Shown: positions 1-8,691, numbered from the stretch's first letter. The stretch: DNA of 56,575 bases from Acidimicrobiales bacterium (GCA_030830565.1 JAURMR010000042.1:98072-154646), one strand, 5' to 3'. A program made the numbers and translations. The notes: generated by a model not told the origin, from the letters alone.

Positions 1-3
1 GGG

Positions 4-26
4 CTAGAGAGGACCTCTCCTAGGCT
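4..26 (+). promoter_or_regulatory. Probable -10 box and overlapping inverted repeat for a leaderless MFS gene
   Basis: TAGGCT at 21-26 lies six bases before the ATG at 33, the geometry of a leaderless actinobacterial transcript. No ribosome binding site is visible between them. An imperfect palindrome at 4-23 (CTAGAGAGG, centre A, CCTCTCCTAG) runs into the -10 box and could be an operator. No convincing -35 can be judged because the window starts here. Confidence 0.45.
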
Positions 27-32
27 CATCAC

Positions 33-1712
33 ATGGCTGTGCATCGCCCCGAACCGCGGGACGACGCCGATCCCCCCGAGGATGCAACGCCCGTCGAGGC
101 CTCTGGCCACGACGCTGACGCGACCATTCCCGGCTGGACTCGGGCCTCGCTCTTTGGTGAAGACACCGAAACGATCTTCACCAAGGACCCTTCCGATCGT
201 CCCGGGTTCCACGTTCGGTTGTTCGGCAGCCATGAGTTCTTCCGCCTCTGGCTCGTTCAGGTTGTCTCGGCAACCGGTGACTGGCTCGGGTTTTCGGCGA
301 TCATCCTTTTGGCCGCCACGATCGGCGGCGGCGCGGGTGCTGGTGCAATTTCACTCGTGATGGCCGCACGCATCGTGCCGGGGTTCTTCTTCGGCCCACT
401 AGCTGGCGTGCTCGTCGACCGCTGGGACCGAAAGAAGGTCATGGTCTCGTGCGATATCGGTCGCGCAATCGTGATGATGTTGCTTCCGTTCGTGAGCGAC
501 GTCATCGGTCTCGTGCTTGCGTCGCTTGTACTCGAAGTCCTCACGCTTTTGTGGGGGCCTGCGAAAGATTCGGAAGTTCCGAACCTGGTTCCGCACGAGC
601 ACCTCACAACTGCGAATTCACTTTCGCTTGCAGCGGCCTACGGAACCTTCCCGTTTGCATCGTTGCTGTTTGCATTGCTTGCCGGTCTGTCGGTGTGGAT
701 CGGTCACGTTCCAGGTCTCGGATGGCTTGAGAACAATCAGATGGCTTTTGCGTTCTATGTGGACGCGATGACGTTTGTTTTCTCTGCATGGATGATCAGT
801 CGCTTGCCACTACCAAAACGTGAACGCCGAGTGAAGTCCACTGCCGACGACGAACGACGCGTCGATCTCAAAGCAACCTTTGAGGAACTGCGCGAAGGCT
901 GGAATGAGATTTGGAAGAACCACACTGTTCGTGCGGTGAATCTCGGTCTCGCCACTGGTCTCATCGGCGGCGGCATGTTGATTCCGCTCGGCGCGGTGTT
1001 CTCCACTGAAGTTCTTGATGCCGGAGCTGCGGGTTACGGACTGTTCACCACTGCGCTTGGTTTCGGCGTTGCCATTGGTGTCGTTGGCGTTTCGGCGTTC
1101 CAGAAGCGATTGCCACAAACCACAACCTTTACTGCGGCGTTGTTTGCTGCAGGCATTTCGTTGTTCTGTGCCGCGTCGTCATCTTCACTGTGGGCTGCAG
1201 TGATCTTCGTCGGCCTGATGGGCATCGCCGTTGGGCCGGTGTATGTCCTTGGTTTCGCGATGCTGCAGCAAGAAGTGGCCGATGACCTGCGCGGCCGCGT
1301 GTTCAGTTCACTCAACACGTTGGTTCGAATGTGCGTCTTGATTGCAATGGTTGCTGGTCCATTGCTTGCCGCGATTCTGGGTCGCGTTGCTTCGACGCTT
1401 ATCAACAACCGAATTGATGTTGCGGGAAAGACCGTGGAACTCCCGGGCGTTCGACTTGCGCTGTGGCTTGCTGCGGCAATCATCATCGCTGCAGGTTTTG
1501 CTGCGGGTGCATCGTTGCGAGCTGGTCAACGTGCGAAGCGGGCCGATGAATCCGATCATCCATCGCGTCCGAATCCGCCCGATCCTCAAGCATTGGATTT
1601 CACGCCGATTGATTTGCGACCCACCGGCCCTCTTCCAGAACCACACCCGGACGATGTCAATCCCGAGGGGCCGACGTTTCTTCCCCCTCCGCCACTCGGA
1701 GAACAGTCATGA
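33..1712 (+). CDS. MFS transporter (macrolide-efflux-like)
   Basis: A 559-residue integral membrane protein of the major facilitator superfamily, presumed to be an inner-membrane drug or metabolite exporter. An acidic cytoplasmic N-terminal region of about 75 residues precedes the first helices. The loop after helix 2 carries the MFS signature-like GVLVDRWDRKKVM (about residues 124-136). Roughly a dozen hydrophobic segments follow, and the protein ends in a proline-rich tail of about 50 residues. Its stop overlaps the start of the thymidylate kinase gene by four bases, so the two are probably co-transcribed and translationally coupled. The substrate cannot be told from sequence. The ATG at 33 is favoured because a -10-like box sits six bases upstream. 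Confidence 0.85.
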   Translation: MAVHRPEPRDDADPPEDATPVEASGHDADATIPGWTRASLFGEDTETIFTKDPSDRPGFHVRLFGSHEFFRLWLVQVVSATGDWLGFSAIILLAATIGGGAGAGAISLVMAARIVPGFFFGPLAGVLVDRWDRKKVMVSCDIGRAIVMMLLPFVSDVIGLVLASLVLEVLTLLWGPAKDSEVPNLVPHEHLTTANSLSLAAAYGTFPFASLLFALLAGLSVWIGHVPGLGWLENNQMAFAFYVDAMTFVFSAWMISRLPLPKRERRVKSTADDERRVDLKATFEELREGWNEIWKNHTVRAVNLGLATGLIGGGMLIPLGAVFSTEVLDAGAAGYGLFTTALGFGVAIGVVGVSAFQKRLPQTTTFTAALFAAGISLFCAASSSSLWAAVIFVGLMGIAVGPVYVLGFAMLQQEVADDLRGRVFSSLNTLVRMCVLIAMVAGPLLAAILGRVASTLINNRIDVAGKTVELPGVRLALWLAAAIIIAAGFAAGASLRAGQRAKRADESDHPSRPNPPDPQALDFTPIDLRPTGPLPEPHPDDVNPEGPTFLPPPPLGEQS

Positions 1713-2320
1713 CCCGCGGCAAGTTCATCGCATTCGAAGGCGGGGAGGCCTGCGGAAAGTCAACCCAATCAGCACGGCTCGCTAAGGCACTAGATGCAGT
1801 GCTGACCCGTGAACCGGGTGGCACCGTGATCGGCGCGCAATTGCGTGCCGTTCTGCTTGATCGGAAAACTGTTGATCTGTCTGACCGAGCCGAAGCATTG
1901 CTGATGGCCGCCGATCGAGCCCAGCATGTAGCGGAACTGATTGAACCGGCCCTCGCCTCTGGTCGACATGTGGTGACCGACCGGTTCGCTGGTTCTTCGA
2001 TCGCCTATCAAGGACATGGTCGAGGATTGCCGATTACCGAGATCCGCGACCTTTCGCTATGGGCTACTGCCGGAGTATGGCCCGACCTGATCATTCTCTT
2101 GGACGTTCCCGAAGCCGAGGCCGATCGTCGCCTTGGTTCCGCTCGGGACCGCATGGAGGCTGAACCCGCTGCGTTCCACAACGCAGTCATTGAAGGCTTC
2201 CGAGCGCAGGCCGCTGCGGAACCCGAACGTTGGGTGGTCATCGACGGCACACCTTCGATTGAAGAAGTGTCGGCGGCAGTGTCCGCCGCGGTCGCTGAGC
2301 GGCTACAACTGCCTCTGTGA
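1709..2320 (+). CDS. tmk: Thymidylate kinase
   Basis: Phosphorylates dTMP to dTDP in dTTP synthesis; cytoplasmic. The P-loop EGGEACGKST lies near residues 9-18, followed by the DR(F/Y) substrate motif DRFAGSSIAYQG and a lid region (DRMEAEPAAF) typical of bacterial Tmk. The length of 203 residues is normal for the family. It overlaps the upstream MFS gene (ATGA) and its own stop overlaps the next gene's GTG (GTGA), giving a tight three-gene unit with holB. The tmk-holB pairing is common in bacteria. Confidence 0.95.
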   Translation: MTRGKFIAFEGGEACGKSTQSARLAKALDAVLTREPGGTVIGAQLRAVLLDRKTVDLSDRAEALLMAADRAQHVAELIEPALASGRHVVTDRFAGSSIAYQGHGRGLPITEIRDLSLWATAGVWPDLIILLDVPEAEADRRLGSARDRMEAEPAAFHNAVIEGFRAQAAAEPERWVVIDGTPSIEEVSAAVSAAVAERLQLPL

Positions 2321-3408
2321 CATCTCGCACCGACTACCCGCCGTTGTCGGCGGAACTCGCTGGCATCGAACTTTGGGCCAACGTCGTAGGGCAGGACGAT
2401 GCCCTACGCGAATTGCGCGCAGCAGTTGACGCACCGGTGCATGCCTATTTGCTGGTTGGTCCGCGCGGAAGTGGCAAGCGCGAAATCGCGCGCGCTTTTG
2501 CTGCGGCGCTGGTGAGTCGCGATCGAACTGGTGACGATGCAGTTCGCCAGGCGCGAATGGCGCTGACACAAAATCATGCGGACATCACGGAGTTTGAACG
2601 CGTTGGCGCTTCGATCACTGCCGAACAAGCCGACACGATCATTGCGACTGCAGCGCGTTCTTCAATTGAGAACGGACCAAAGGTGTTGATCCTCGACGAG
2701 TTTCATCTCGTCACAACCGCTGCACCCAAGTTGCTGAAGACGATTGAGGAACCACCCGACGGCACTGTGTTTGTTGTACTTGCTGATGACGTTCCAAATG
2801 ATCTCATTACGATTGCTAGCCGTTGTGTGCGTATTGATCTTGCGACAATCACTGACGAACTCATTACCGAGCGTCTGATTGCGGAAGGCATTTCACCTGA
2901 ACGCGCAGCCGATGCCGCCGCAGCAGCAGTTGGCGATCTCGGCCGTGCGCGTTTGCTGGCAACTGATGATCGACTCTCATTGCGACGTGCGGCATGGCGT
3001 GCAGTTCCCGATCGACTCGATGGAACCGGTGCTCGCGCAATCGAAACCGCCGACAACTTGCTGGCGATGATTGACGACGCGATGGCCCCCTTGGCTGAAG
3101 CGCATGCGGCGGAAGTTGCAGAGTTCGCAGAACTCGTGGCTGCGCGCGGCGAACGCGGTTCTGGTCGCAAACAGTTCGAAGACCGCCACAAGCGTGAAGT
3201 CCGCCGGTATCGAACCGACGAAATCAGGGCCGGCCTTACCGAATTGTCTCGTCGATACCGAGACGACCTCGCCAGTTCGCCCCGCCCTGCTGATGTTGCC
3301 GCCGCAATTGATGACATCGCAGGCCTCGCCGGAAACCTTGTGCGCAACCCCAACGAACGACTGCAACTTGTGGCGCTGTTTTCAAAACTGGGTCGCCCTC
3401 GCCGCTAG
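2317..3408 (+). CDS. holB: DNA polymerase III, delta' subunit
   Basis: Clamp-loader AAA+ subunit of the replicative polymerase. The N-terminal ATPase-like domain shows a P-loop variant GPRGSGKRE near residue 49, a Walker-B-like LILDEFH, and the SRC sensor motif (ASRCVRIDL) that marks clamp-loader subunits. The DnaX-type four-cysteine zinc motif is not evident, which supports delta' rather than gamma/tau. The length of 363 residues is slightly above the E. coli protein. The GTG start overlaps the tmk stop. The C-terminal half is helical and rich in Arg and Ala, as expected for the collar domain. Confidence 0.85.
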   Translation: MTSRTDYPPLSAELAGIELWANVVGQDDALRELRAAVDAPVHAYLLVGPRGSGKREIARAFAAALVSRDRTGDDAVRQARMALTQNHADITEFERVGASITAEQADTIIATAARSSIENGPKVLILDEFHLVTTAAPKLLKTIEEPPDGTVFVVLADDVPNDLITIASRCVRIDLATITDELITERLIAEGISPERAADAAAAAVGDLGRARLLATDDRLSLRRAAWRAVPDRLDGTGARAIETADNLLAMIDDAMAPLAEAHAAEVAEFAELVAARGERGSGRKQFEDRHKREVRRYRTDEIRAGLTELSRRYRDDLASSPRPADVAAAIDDIAGLAGNLVRNPNERLQLVALFSKLGRPRR

Positions 3409-3484
3409 GTGGACCCCAACGAACCGGTCCTGATTGGAGCCGAGTGGGTCGGATCGGAGCCGGCGGCTAACCTCATCGCTTCCC

Positions 3485-3557
3485 GCCCGGGTAGCTCAGA
3501 CGGCAGAGCAGCTCACTCGTAATGAGCAGGTCAGGAGTTCGATTCTCCTCTCGGGCT
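3485..3557 (+). tRNA. tRNA-Thr (anticodon CGT)
   Basis: A complete cloverleaf of 73 bases. The acceptor stem is GCCCGGG/CTCGGGC (one G-U), the D-arm GCTC/GAGC, the anticodon stem GCTCA/TGAGC around loop CTCGTAA with anticodon CGT, and the T-arm AGGAG/CTCCT around TTCGATT. The discriminator is T and CCA is not encoded. A possible -10 (TAACCT) lies at 3468-3473. The 3' end sits only three bases before the ATG of the sigma-factor gene. Confidence 0.96.
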
Positions 3558-3560
3558 CTG

Positions 3561-4139
3561 ATGGCTGATCAAGATGCGTTTGCCCAACAGGCGATGGAGT
3601 ACATGCCGCAGCTGTATTCCACCGCGCTGCGAATGACGCATAACGCGTCCGATGCAGAGGATCTTGTTCAGGAGACCTACCTCAAGGCCTACAAAGGCTT
3701 TGCTGGTTTCGAACAGGGAACCAATCTGCGGGCCTGGATGTTCCGCATCCTCACCAACACCTACATCAACTCCTATCGGTCAAAAAAGCGCCGCCCCGAC
3801 GAAACCGAGTTGGATGACGTCGAAGACTTCTACCTGTATCGCCGTATGGGCGGTCTTGAAGCGGCTCGCGCCTCTCGCAGCGCCGAGGACGAGCTCATGG
3901 ACTATTTCACCGACGCCGATGTCCAGGCGGCGATTGATGATTTACCTGAGTCCTATCGCCTTGCTGTTCTCTTGAGCGATGTCGAGGGTCTCTCGTACAA
4001 GGAAATCGCCGAAGATCTCGATATTCCGATCGGAACCGTGATGAGTCGGCTCCATCGTGGAAGAAAAGCGCTCCAGAAGCAGTTACATACCTTCGCCATT
4101 GAGAAGGGACTGGCCGATGCCGTCCCCGATGCCCCCTGA
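3561..4139 (+). CDS. sigR: RNA polymerase sigma factor, SigR/SigH-type ECF
   Basis: A group IV sigma factor of the thiol-oxidative-stress type (Streptomyces SigR, Mycobacterium SigH). Region 2 is clear ([17 protein letters not shown] and [16 protein letters not shown]) and region 4 carries the helix-turn-helix [23 protein letters not shown]. It has 192 residues from the ATG at 3561. An open frame extends upstream to 3522 but lies within tRNA-Thr and is not used. No Shine-Dalgarno fits, so the message is probably leaderless or is released by cleavage at the tRNA 3' end. The anti-sigma gene follows eight bases later. The expected role is control of thiol redox and protein-quality genes. Confidence 0.92.
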   Translation: MADQDAFAQQAMEYMPQLYSTALRMTHNASDAEDLVQETYLKAYKGFAGFEQGTNLRAWMFRILTNTYINSYRSKKRRPDETELDDVEDFYLYRRMGGLEAARASRSAEDELMDYFTDADVQAAIDDLPESYRLAVLLSDVEGLSYKEIAEDLDIPIGTVMSRLHRGRKALQKQLHTFAIEKGLADAVPDAP

Positions 4140-4147
4140 GACTCACC

Positions 4148-4480
4148 ATGACCCACGACCACGACTCCCATCCTGAACCGCCATTTGCCGCGACACCTGA
4201 CTGCGAACGGGCCTTGGCCGAGGTCTACACATTCCTCGATCAGGAACTGAACGAGACCCAGCGGGTCGAAATCATGGCGCATCTTGAGGCCTGTAGCCCC
4301 TGTTTCGAGGCCTTTGATTTCGAGGCGGAGCTCCGCATGGTCATCACGACCAAGACCCATTCGGTGGAGTTACCTGATTCGCTCCGAATCCGCATCGAAG
4401 AGCAACTCACCTACCTCCGAATCGAAGCATCGGGTGGCGTTGGCCCCGACAATGGCGGAGAACCCACTCGCGGGGCATAG
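4148..4480 (+). CDS. rsrA: Zinc-binding anti-sigma factor, RsrA-type
   Basis: A cytoplasmic redox-sensitive anti-sigma factor of 110 residues. The zinc motif HLEACSPC (H-x3-C-x2-C, about residues 41-48) and an upstream Cys in the N-terminal helix (DCERALAEVYTFLD) match the ZAS family, in which disulfide formation releases zinc and frees the sigma factor. It lies directly after the SigR-type gene, the standard arrangement. It is named RsrA by family and context. The C-terminal tail is Gly/Pro-rich and probably unstructured. Confidence 0.9.
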   Translation: MTHDHDSHPEPPFAATPDCERALAEVYTFLDQELNETQRVEIMAHLEACSPCFEAFDFEAELRMVITTKTHSVELPDSLRIRIEEQLTYLRIEASGGVGPDNGGEPTRGA

Positions 4481-4490
4481 GATCACGGCT

Positions 4491-4625
4491 ATGGAACTTC
4501 TGTTCGCACAGGTTTGGGCGTTTTGGATTGCGCCGGCGCTTCTGCTCCCGACGATCCTCATTTTGTTGGCCATCGTTGGCCTGTACCTGAAGAAGGTCGT
4601 CGCTCCCCGCTATCCCAAGCGCTGA
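4491..4625 (+). CDS. Small single-pass membrane protein
   Basis: A 44-residue open frame starting at the ATG at 4491, with one long hydrophobic segment (about residues 9-33) and a basic tail (KKVVAPRYPKR). It fits exactly between rsrA (10 bases upstream) and the DUF2342 gene (5 bases downstream). That tight packing, with no other gene able to fill the space, is the main support. The predicted topology is N-out, basic C-terminus in the cytoplasm. The function is unknown. Confidence 0.6.
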   Translation: MELLFAQVWAFWIAPALLLPTILILLAIVGLYLKKVVAPRYPKR

Positions 4626-4630
4626 GCAAC

Positions 4631-5704
4631 GTGGCCGCAGCGGTCGATTGGGGTGTGGCCGAAAAGGTCGCGACCCGCACCGCCAAGAAGGATCCCTTCG
4701 CCGCCAGCTATCACTATCAATCGCTTCAGCCCGACTTTGATCGGCTGACTGCGGTTGCGGAAGAACTGGTTGCACAAGAGACTGGTCTTCGCTCTCTTGC
4801 TGGTCCTGCTCGCGCGCGCGTGACTGATCGATCGGGCTGGATCCGAGCAAACATCGCGTCGTTCCAGCGGTTGCTGGCGCCAATGCTCGAAAAGTTTGGC
4901 GACCGCGTGTCGTCGAGCCGTGTTGCTCCAGTGACAGCGAAACTCGCCGGTGCGGAACTCGGCGTCGTCCTGGGATGGATGTCAGCGCGCGTCCTGGGCC
5001 AGTACGACTTGCTCGTCATCGAAGAGGAAAATCCTCAAGATCAAGACATCGTCTATTACGTCGGTCCCAACGTTCTTGCGCTGGAAAAGCAGTTTGCATT
5101 TCCTCCTGAAGAGTTCCGCATGTGGCTGGCGTTGCATGAAGTCACGCACCGAGCGCAATTCACTGGTGTTCCGTGGTTGCGGGAGCACTTCCTTGGACTC
5201 GTGCATGAAACGATGAATACGATCGACCCCGATCCCGCGCGAATGAGCGAAACGCTTTCTCGCGTGACTGCCGCGATCCGTTCGGGTCAGAAACCTCTGG
5301 CCGACGGTGGAGTAATGAATCTCATCGCGAGCCCTGAACAACGCGCAGTTCTCGATCAGGTGAGCGGAATGATGAGCCTTCTCGAGGGACATGGCGACAT
5401 CACGATGGATCGCGCTGGTCACAACCTTGTTCCCAGCGCCGATCGATTCGGGAAGGTCTTGCGCGAGCGACGCGAGTCAGCTCGTGGTTTGGCCCGTGTG
5501 TTTCAGCAACTGATTGGTTTGCAGGCGAAATTGGCGCAGTATGCGCAAGGTGAAGCATTCATTACTGACGTCGAGCGAGCTGGTGGCCAGCAGTTGTTGT
5601 CCCGTGCGTGGGAAAGTCCTGAGAACCTCCCGAGCATTTTGGAGATTCGTGATCCTCAACTCTGGATCGATCGCATGGGTGCCGCACTTCCGGTTGCAGG
5701 CTGA
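4631..5704 (+). CDS. DUF2342 zinc-metalloprotease-like, F420-associated protein
   Basis: A member of the actinobacterial DUF2342 family, often described as a coenzyme F420 biosynthesis-associated putative hydrolase. It has a zincin signature HEVTH followed by RAQF (about residues 177-185), typical of zinc-dependent peptidases. The GTG at 4631 gives 357 residues beginning MAAAVDWGVAEKVA, the family's usual N-terminus. Longer upstream starts overlap the small membrane protein. No signal peptide is seen, so it is cytoplasmic. The substrate is unknown. It precedes tilS by 14 bases, an arrangement usual in actinobacteria. Confidence 0.85.
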   Translation: MAAAVDWGVAEKVATRTAKKDPFAASYHYQSLQPDFDRLTAVAEELVAQETGLRSLAGPARARVTDRSGWIRANIASFQRLLAPMLEKFGDRVSSSRVAPVTAKLAGAELGVVLGWMSARVLGQYDLLVIEEENPQDQDIVYYVGPNVLALEKQFAFPPEEFRMWLALHEVTHRAQFTGVPWLREHFLGLVHETMNTIDPDPARMSETLSRVTAAIRSGQKPLADGGVMNLIASPEQRAVLDQVSGMMSLLEGHGDITMDRAGHNLVPSADRFGKVLRERRESARGLARVFQQLIGLQAKLAQYAQGEAFITDVERAGGQQLLSRAWESPENLPSILEIRDPQLWIDRMGAALPVAG

Positions 5705-5718
5705 ACAATCGACTGACT

Positions 5719-6612
5719 GTGAATTCACTCACTGAACGTCATGCTGGGTTCCTCGCCCGTTGTACGTTCCCTGCGCCGGGATCTGCGTTGGTGTGTGGTG
5801 TTTCCGGTGGTGCCGATTCGATGGCGCTCTTGATCCTTGCCGTCGCCGCAGGCTGTGATGTCACTGCGGTGCACGTTGATCACGGATTGCGATCTGGTTC
5901 CGAACACGAAGCCGATCGCGTTCGTGAAGTTGCCGAACGCCTTGGCGCAGAGTTTCGCGCTGAAACGGTTGTTATCGAACCCGGCACGAATCTCGAAGCC
6001 CGAGCTCGTTCGGCCCGTCACGCAATTCTCGGACCAGATGCCGCCCTAGGACACACCGCGGATGACCGCGCTGAAACCATGATCATGAATTTGATGCGTG
6101 GTGCCGGCCCGGACGGTTTGGCATCAATTCGCTCTGGTACCCGGCATCCGATCTTGGATCTTCGAAGGGCAGAGACTGAGCAAGTCTGCGAACGAGAGGG
6201 GATTGAACCGTTCCAGGATCCAAGCAATGTGGACCCGATGTTCGTGCGCAATCGCATTCGCCATGAACTCCTTCCACTCTTTGCCGATATCGCAGGCCGC
6301 GACCTTGTGCCGATCCTTGATCGCCAGGCCGATGTCTTCGCAGTAGTTGCCGATTACCTGCGGTCGGAAGCGGCCGAGATTGATCCGACCGATGCGCGAG
6401 TGCTTCGAACCATCCCTGAAGCGATCGCTCGCGTTGCGCTTCGTGAATGGTTGCGTGGTGGAATTGCCGAACGTCATCCGCCCGATGCCGCCACGGTTGA
6501 TCGCGTCATGGCGGTTGTTCGAGGAGAGTCGCTCGCGACCGATGTCGGAGGAAACCGACGGGTTGAACGGACCGCGGGAAAACTTCGGATCGTGACGACA
6601 CCGAAGGCCTGA
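5719..6612 (+). CDS. tilS: tRNA(Ile)-lysidine synthase
   Basis: An N-type ATP pyrophosphatase that modifies C34 of tRNA-Ile(CAU) to lysidine. The PP-loop SGGADSMAL (about residues 30-38) and the following AVHVDHGLRSGSEHEADRV block are diagnostic, and the downstream MFVRNRIRHELLP motif is also typical. At 297 residues it has only the short C-terminal part seen in actinobacterial TilS. It starts with GTG. The gene is 21 bases before hpt. Function is essential in most bacteria. Confidence 0.93.
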   Translation: MNSLTERHAGFLARCTFPAPGSALVCGVSGGADSMALLILAVAAGCDVTAVHVDHGLRSGSEHEADRVREVAERLGAEFRAETVVIEPGTNLEARARSARHAILGPDAALGHTADDRAETMIMNLMRGAGPDGLASIRSGTRHPILDLRRAETEQVCEREGIEPFQDPSNVDPMFVRNRIRHELLPLFADIAGRDLVPILDRQADVFAVVADYLRSEAAEIDPTDARVLRTIPEAIARVALREWLRGGIAERHPPDAATVDRVMAVVRGESLATDVGGNRRVERTAGKLRIVTTPKA

Positions 6613-6621
6613 GGACTGCAC

Positions 6622-6627
6622 TACATT
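6622..6627 (+). promoter_or_regulatory. -10 box for leaderless hpt
   Basis: TACATT ends six bases before the GTG start of hpt, so transcription is expected to begin at or very near the first base of the start codon. No Shine-Dalgarno and no clear -35 were found. Confidence 0.45.
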
Positions 6628-6633
6628 CGCCGC

Positions 6634-7215
6634 GTGACCCAAAGCGCGTCCGCTCACGAACATCCGCATCCCGATGCTGATCCCCATCTTGGCCAGATCC
6701 TCGTCACGCACGAAGCAATTCAGCAACGCGTTGCTGAACTCGGCAAAGAGATCACTGCTGACTACGCCGGTCGCGCTCCGCTCCTCATCGCGGTTCTCAA
6801 GGGTGCGGTCATGTTTATGGCCGATATTTCTCGGGCGATCTCATTGCCGGTCGAACTCGATTTCATGGCGGTGTCTTCGTATGGCACAGCAACAAAGACC
6901 AGCGGTGTGGTGCGCATCGTCAAAGATCTCGATATCGACCTCACCGGTCGCGATGTCATCATCGTCGAGGACATTGTCGACAGCGGCCTGACGCTGAATT
7001 ACCTTCGCAAGAACTTGGCTGCTCGCCACCCAGCCAGCCTTGAGGTGTGTGCACTTCTTCTGAAAGAGGGCATGCAGAAGGTGGAACCTGATCTTCGCTA
7101 CGTAGGCTTCCGTCTTCCCGATGAGTTCGTTGTCGGGTACGGCCTTGATGTCGCCGAGCGCTACCGCAACCTCGATGATCTTCGGGTCTACGTGGGCCCC
7201 GGAAGTGGTCATTGA
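6634..7215 (+). CDS. hpt: Hypoxanthine phosphoribosyltransferase
   Basis: A purine salvage enzyme joining hypoxanthine (or guanine) to PRPP. The PRPP-binding signature VIIVEDIVDSGLTL is intact (about residues 108-121). The flexible-loop region with SSYGTATKTSG and the C-terminal DEFVVGYGLDVAERYRNL are both typical of bacterial HPRT. The length of 193 residues is normal. Start codon GTG at 6634 with a -10-like box just upstream. In most actinobacteria ftsH follows hpt; here folE does. Confidence 0.95.
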   Translation: MTQSASAHEHPHPDADPHLGQILVTHEAIQQRVAELGKEITADYAGRAPLLIAVLKGAVMFMADISRAISLPVELDFMAVSSYGTATKTSGVVRIVKDLDIDLTGRDVIIVEDIVDSGLTLNYLRKNLAARHPASLEVCALLLKEGMQKVEPDLRYVGFRLPDEFVVGYGLDVAERYRNLDDLRVYVGPGSGH

Positions 7216-7294
7216 TCTTTTGCCAATCTGGGAATCACTACGATTTCCCATTAGTTGAACCTTCTTGTTCTTTCTTCTTCGTCAGGAGACCGTG

Positions 7295-7867
7295 ATGGAG
7301 CCCGTCGATCTGCCCCGAATCTCAGCTGCTGTGAAAGAGATCCTCATCGCTATTGGTGAGGATCCTGATCGCGACGGTCTGCAGGACACGCCTGATCGTG
7401 TGGCGCGCATGTACGCCGAAGTCTTTTCCGGACTTCGCGACGATCCCCGCAGCCACTTGCAGGTGATGTTCGAAGCGAACCACGACGAAATGGTGATGGT
7501 TCGTGACATCGCGCTCACTTCAATGTGTGAGCACCACCTCGTTCCGTTCATGGGCAAGGCGCATGTTGCCTACATCCCTGGAAGTGACGGTCGCGTGACA
7601 GGACTTTCAAAGATCGCCCGCCTTGTGGATGCTTACGCAAAGCGTCCTCAGGTGCAGGAGCGTCTTACTGCGCAGATCGCCGATGAACTTGAAGCAACGC
7701 TTCAACCGCGAGGCGTACTTGTCGTGATTGAGGCGGAGCATCTCTGCATGTCTATGCGGGGGGTTCGAAAGCCTGGTTCGACCACAGTGACGTCTGCAGT
7801 TCGCGGACTCTTCCGGGAAAGCACAGCCACTCGATTCGAAGCGATGCGATTCATCGCTCGCGACTAA
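7295..7867 (+). CDS. folE: GTP cyclohydrolase I
   Basis: The first committed enzyme of folate synthesis, GTP to 7,8-dihydroneopterin triphosphate. Zinc and catalytic motifs are present: [11 protein letters not shown] (about residues 70-80), and the second Cys ligand in [12 protein letters not shown]. The ATG at 7295 is chosen because AGGAG at 7284-7288 is spaced six bases from it; the in-frame GTG at 7292 would be too close. The length is 190 residues, normal for the family. It opens the folate block folE-folP-x-folB-folK, with only a two-base gap to folP. Confidence 0.95.
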   Translation: MEPVDLPRISAAVKEILIAIGEDPDRDGLQDTPDRVARMYAEVFSGLRDDPRSHLQVMFEANHDEMVMVRDIALTSMCEHHLVPFMGKAHVAYIPGSDGRVTGLSKIARLVDAYAKRPQVQERLTAQIADELEATLQPRGVLVVIEAEHLCMSMRGVRKPGSTTVTSAVRGLFRESTATRFEAMRFIARD

Positions 7868-7869
7868 AC

Positions 7870-8691
7870 GTGGCCGACGTCGTTCCTCGAGTCGGGGTTG
7901 GTACTCCGAAATCGGTTCCGCTTGTTATGGGAATCGTCAATGTCACGCCTGATTCCTTCAGCGATGGCGGAAAGTTTCTGGAACCCGCCTCTGCAATTGC
8001 TCACGGAGTGGCATTGATTGAAGAAGGCGCATCGATTCTTGATATCGGGGGAGAGTCGACACGCCCAGGAGCGACACCGGTTGATGTCGAGACGGAACTG
8101 TCTCGTGTCATCCCTGTTCTCGAAGGTTTGAACGGAAGGTGTCGTCTCAGCATTGACACCCGCCATGCCGAAGTCGCGCGCGCTGCGGTCGCTGCGGGGG
8201 CCACGTTGATCAATGATGTGTCGGCATCGCTTTGGCCGGTTGCGGCCGAACTTGGTGTGGGTTGGATTGCCATGCATATGCAGGGCGAGCCCGGCACGAT
8301 GCAGGCCGATCCGCACTACGAAGATGTCGTTGCTGAGGTGTGTGAGTTCCTTCGCGAGCGCGCAACGGCCGCTTCTGAGGCTGGCGTCAAAGAAATTTGG
8401 GTCGATCCCGGATTCGGATTCGGGAAGACCGATGCACACAATCTGGCGCTGCTCGCGCACCTCGATCGCATCGTCGAGATGGGTTGGCCGGTGATGGTGG
8501 GAACCTCCAGAAAAGCAATGCTGGGCAGGCTCCTCGCCACTTCCGATGGATCGACTGAACCCGTGCCCGCCGACGATCGTTTGGCTGGTTCTATTGCGAC
8601 CGAAGTGTGGGCAATGCACGCCGGAGCGAGCATGATTCGGGCTCACGACGTCAGAAGCGCCCTCCAAGCGGCCAAAGTCGTGGCAGCATGA
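7870..8691 (+). CDS. folP: Dihydropteroate synthase
   Basis: Condenses hydroxymethyl-dihydropterin diphosphate with p-aminobenzoate; the sulfonamide target. The signature MGIVNVTPDSFSDGG is near the N-terminus, followed by DIGGESTRPGA and INDVSA, and the C-terminal GTSRKAMLG substrate loop is present. It has 273 residues. Start GTG at 7870 is two bases after the folE stop, and the stop overlaps the next gene (ATGA), showing an operon. Confidence 0.95.
   Translation: MADVVPRVGVGTPKSVPLVMGIVNVTPDSFSDGGKFLEPASAIAHGVALIEEGASILDIGGESTRPGATPVDVETELSRVIPVLEGLNGRCRLSIDTRHAEVARAAVAAGATLINDVSASLWPVAAELGVGWIAMHMQGEPGTMQADPHYEDVVAEVCEFLRERATAASEAGVKEIWVDPGFGFGKTDAHNLALLAHLDRIVEMGWPVMVGTSRKAMLGRLLATSDGSTEPVPADDRLAGSIATEVWAMHAGASMIRAHDVRSALQAAKVVAA

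Noticed and set aside
2703-3353. 216-codon open frame opposite holB
   Set aside because: It is an antisense shadow of a well-supported gene, with no family motif and a skewed Arg/Ser composition.
3522-3560. In-frame upstream extension of the sigma-factor gene
   Set aside because: It lies within tRNA-Thr and would add residues not found in SigR/SigH; the ATG at 3561 is preferred.
7864-8667. 267-codon open frame opposite folP
   Set aside because: All folP motifs read on the plus strand; the minus frame has no start context or family match.
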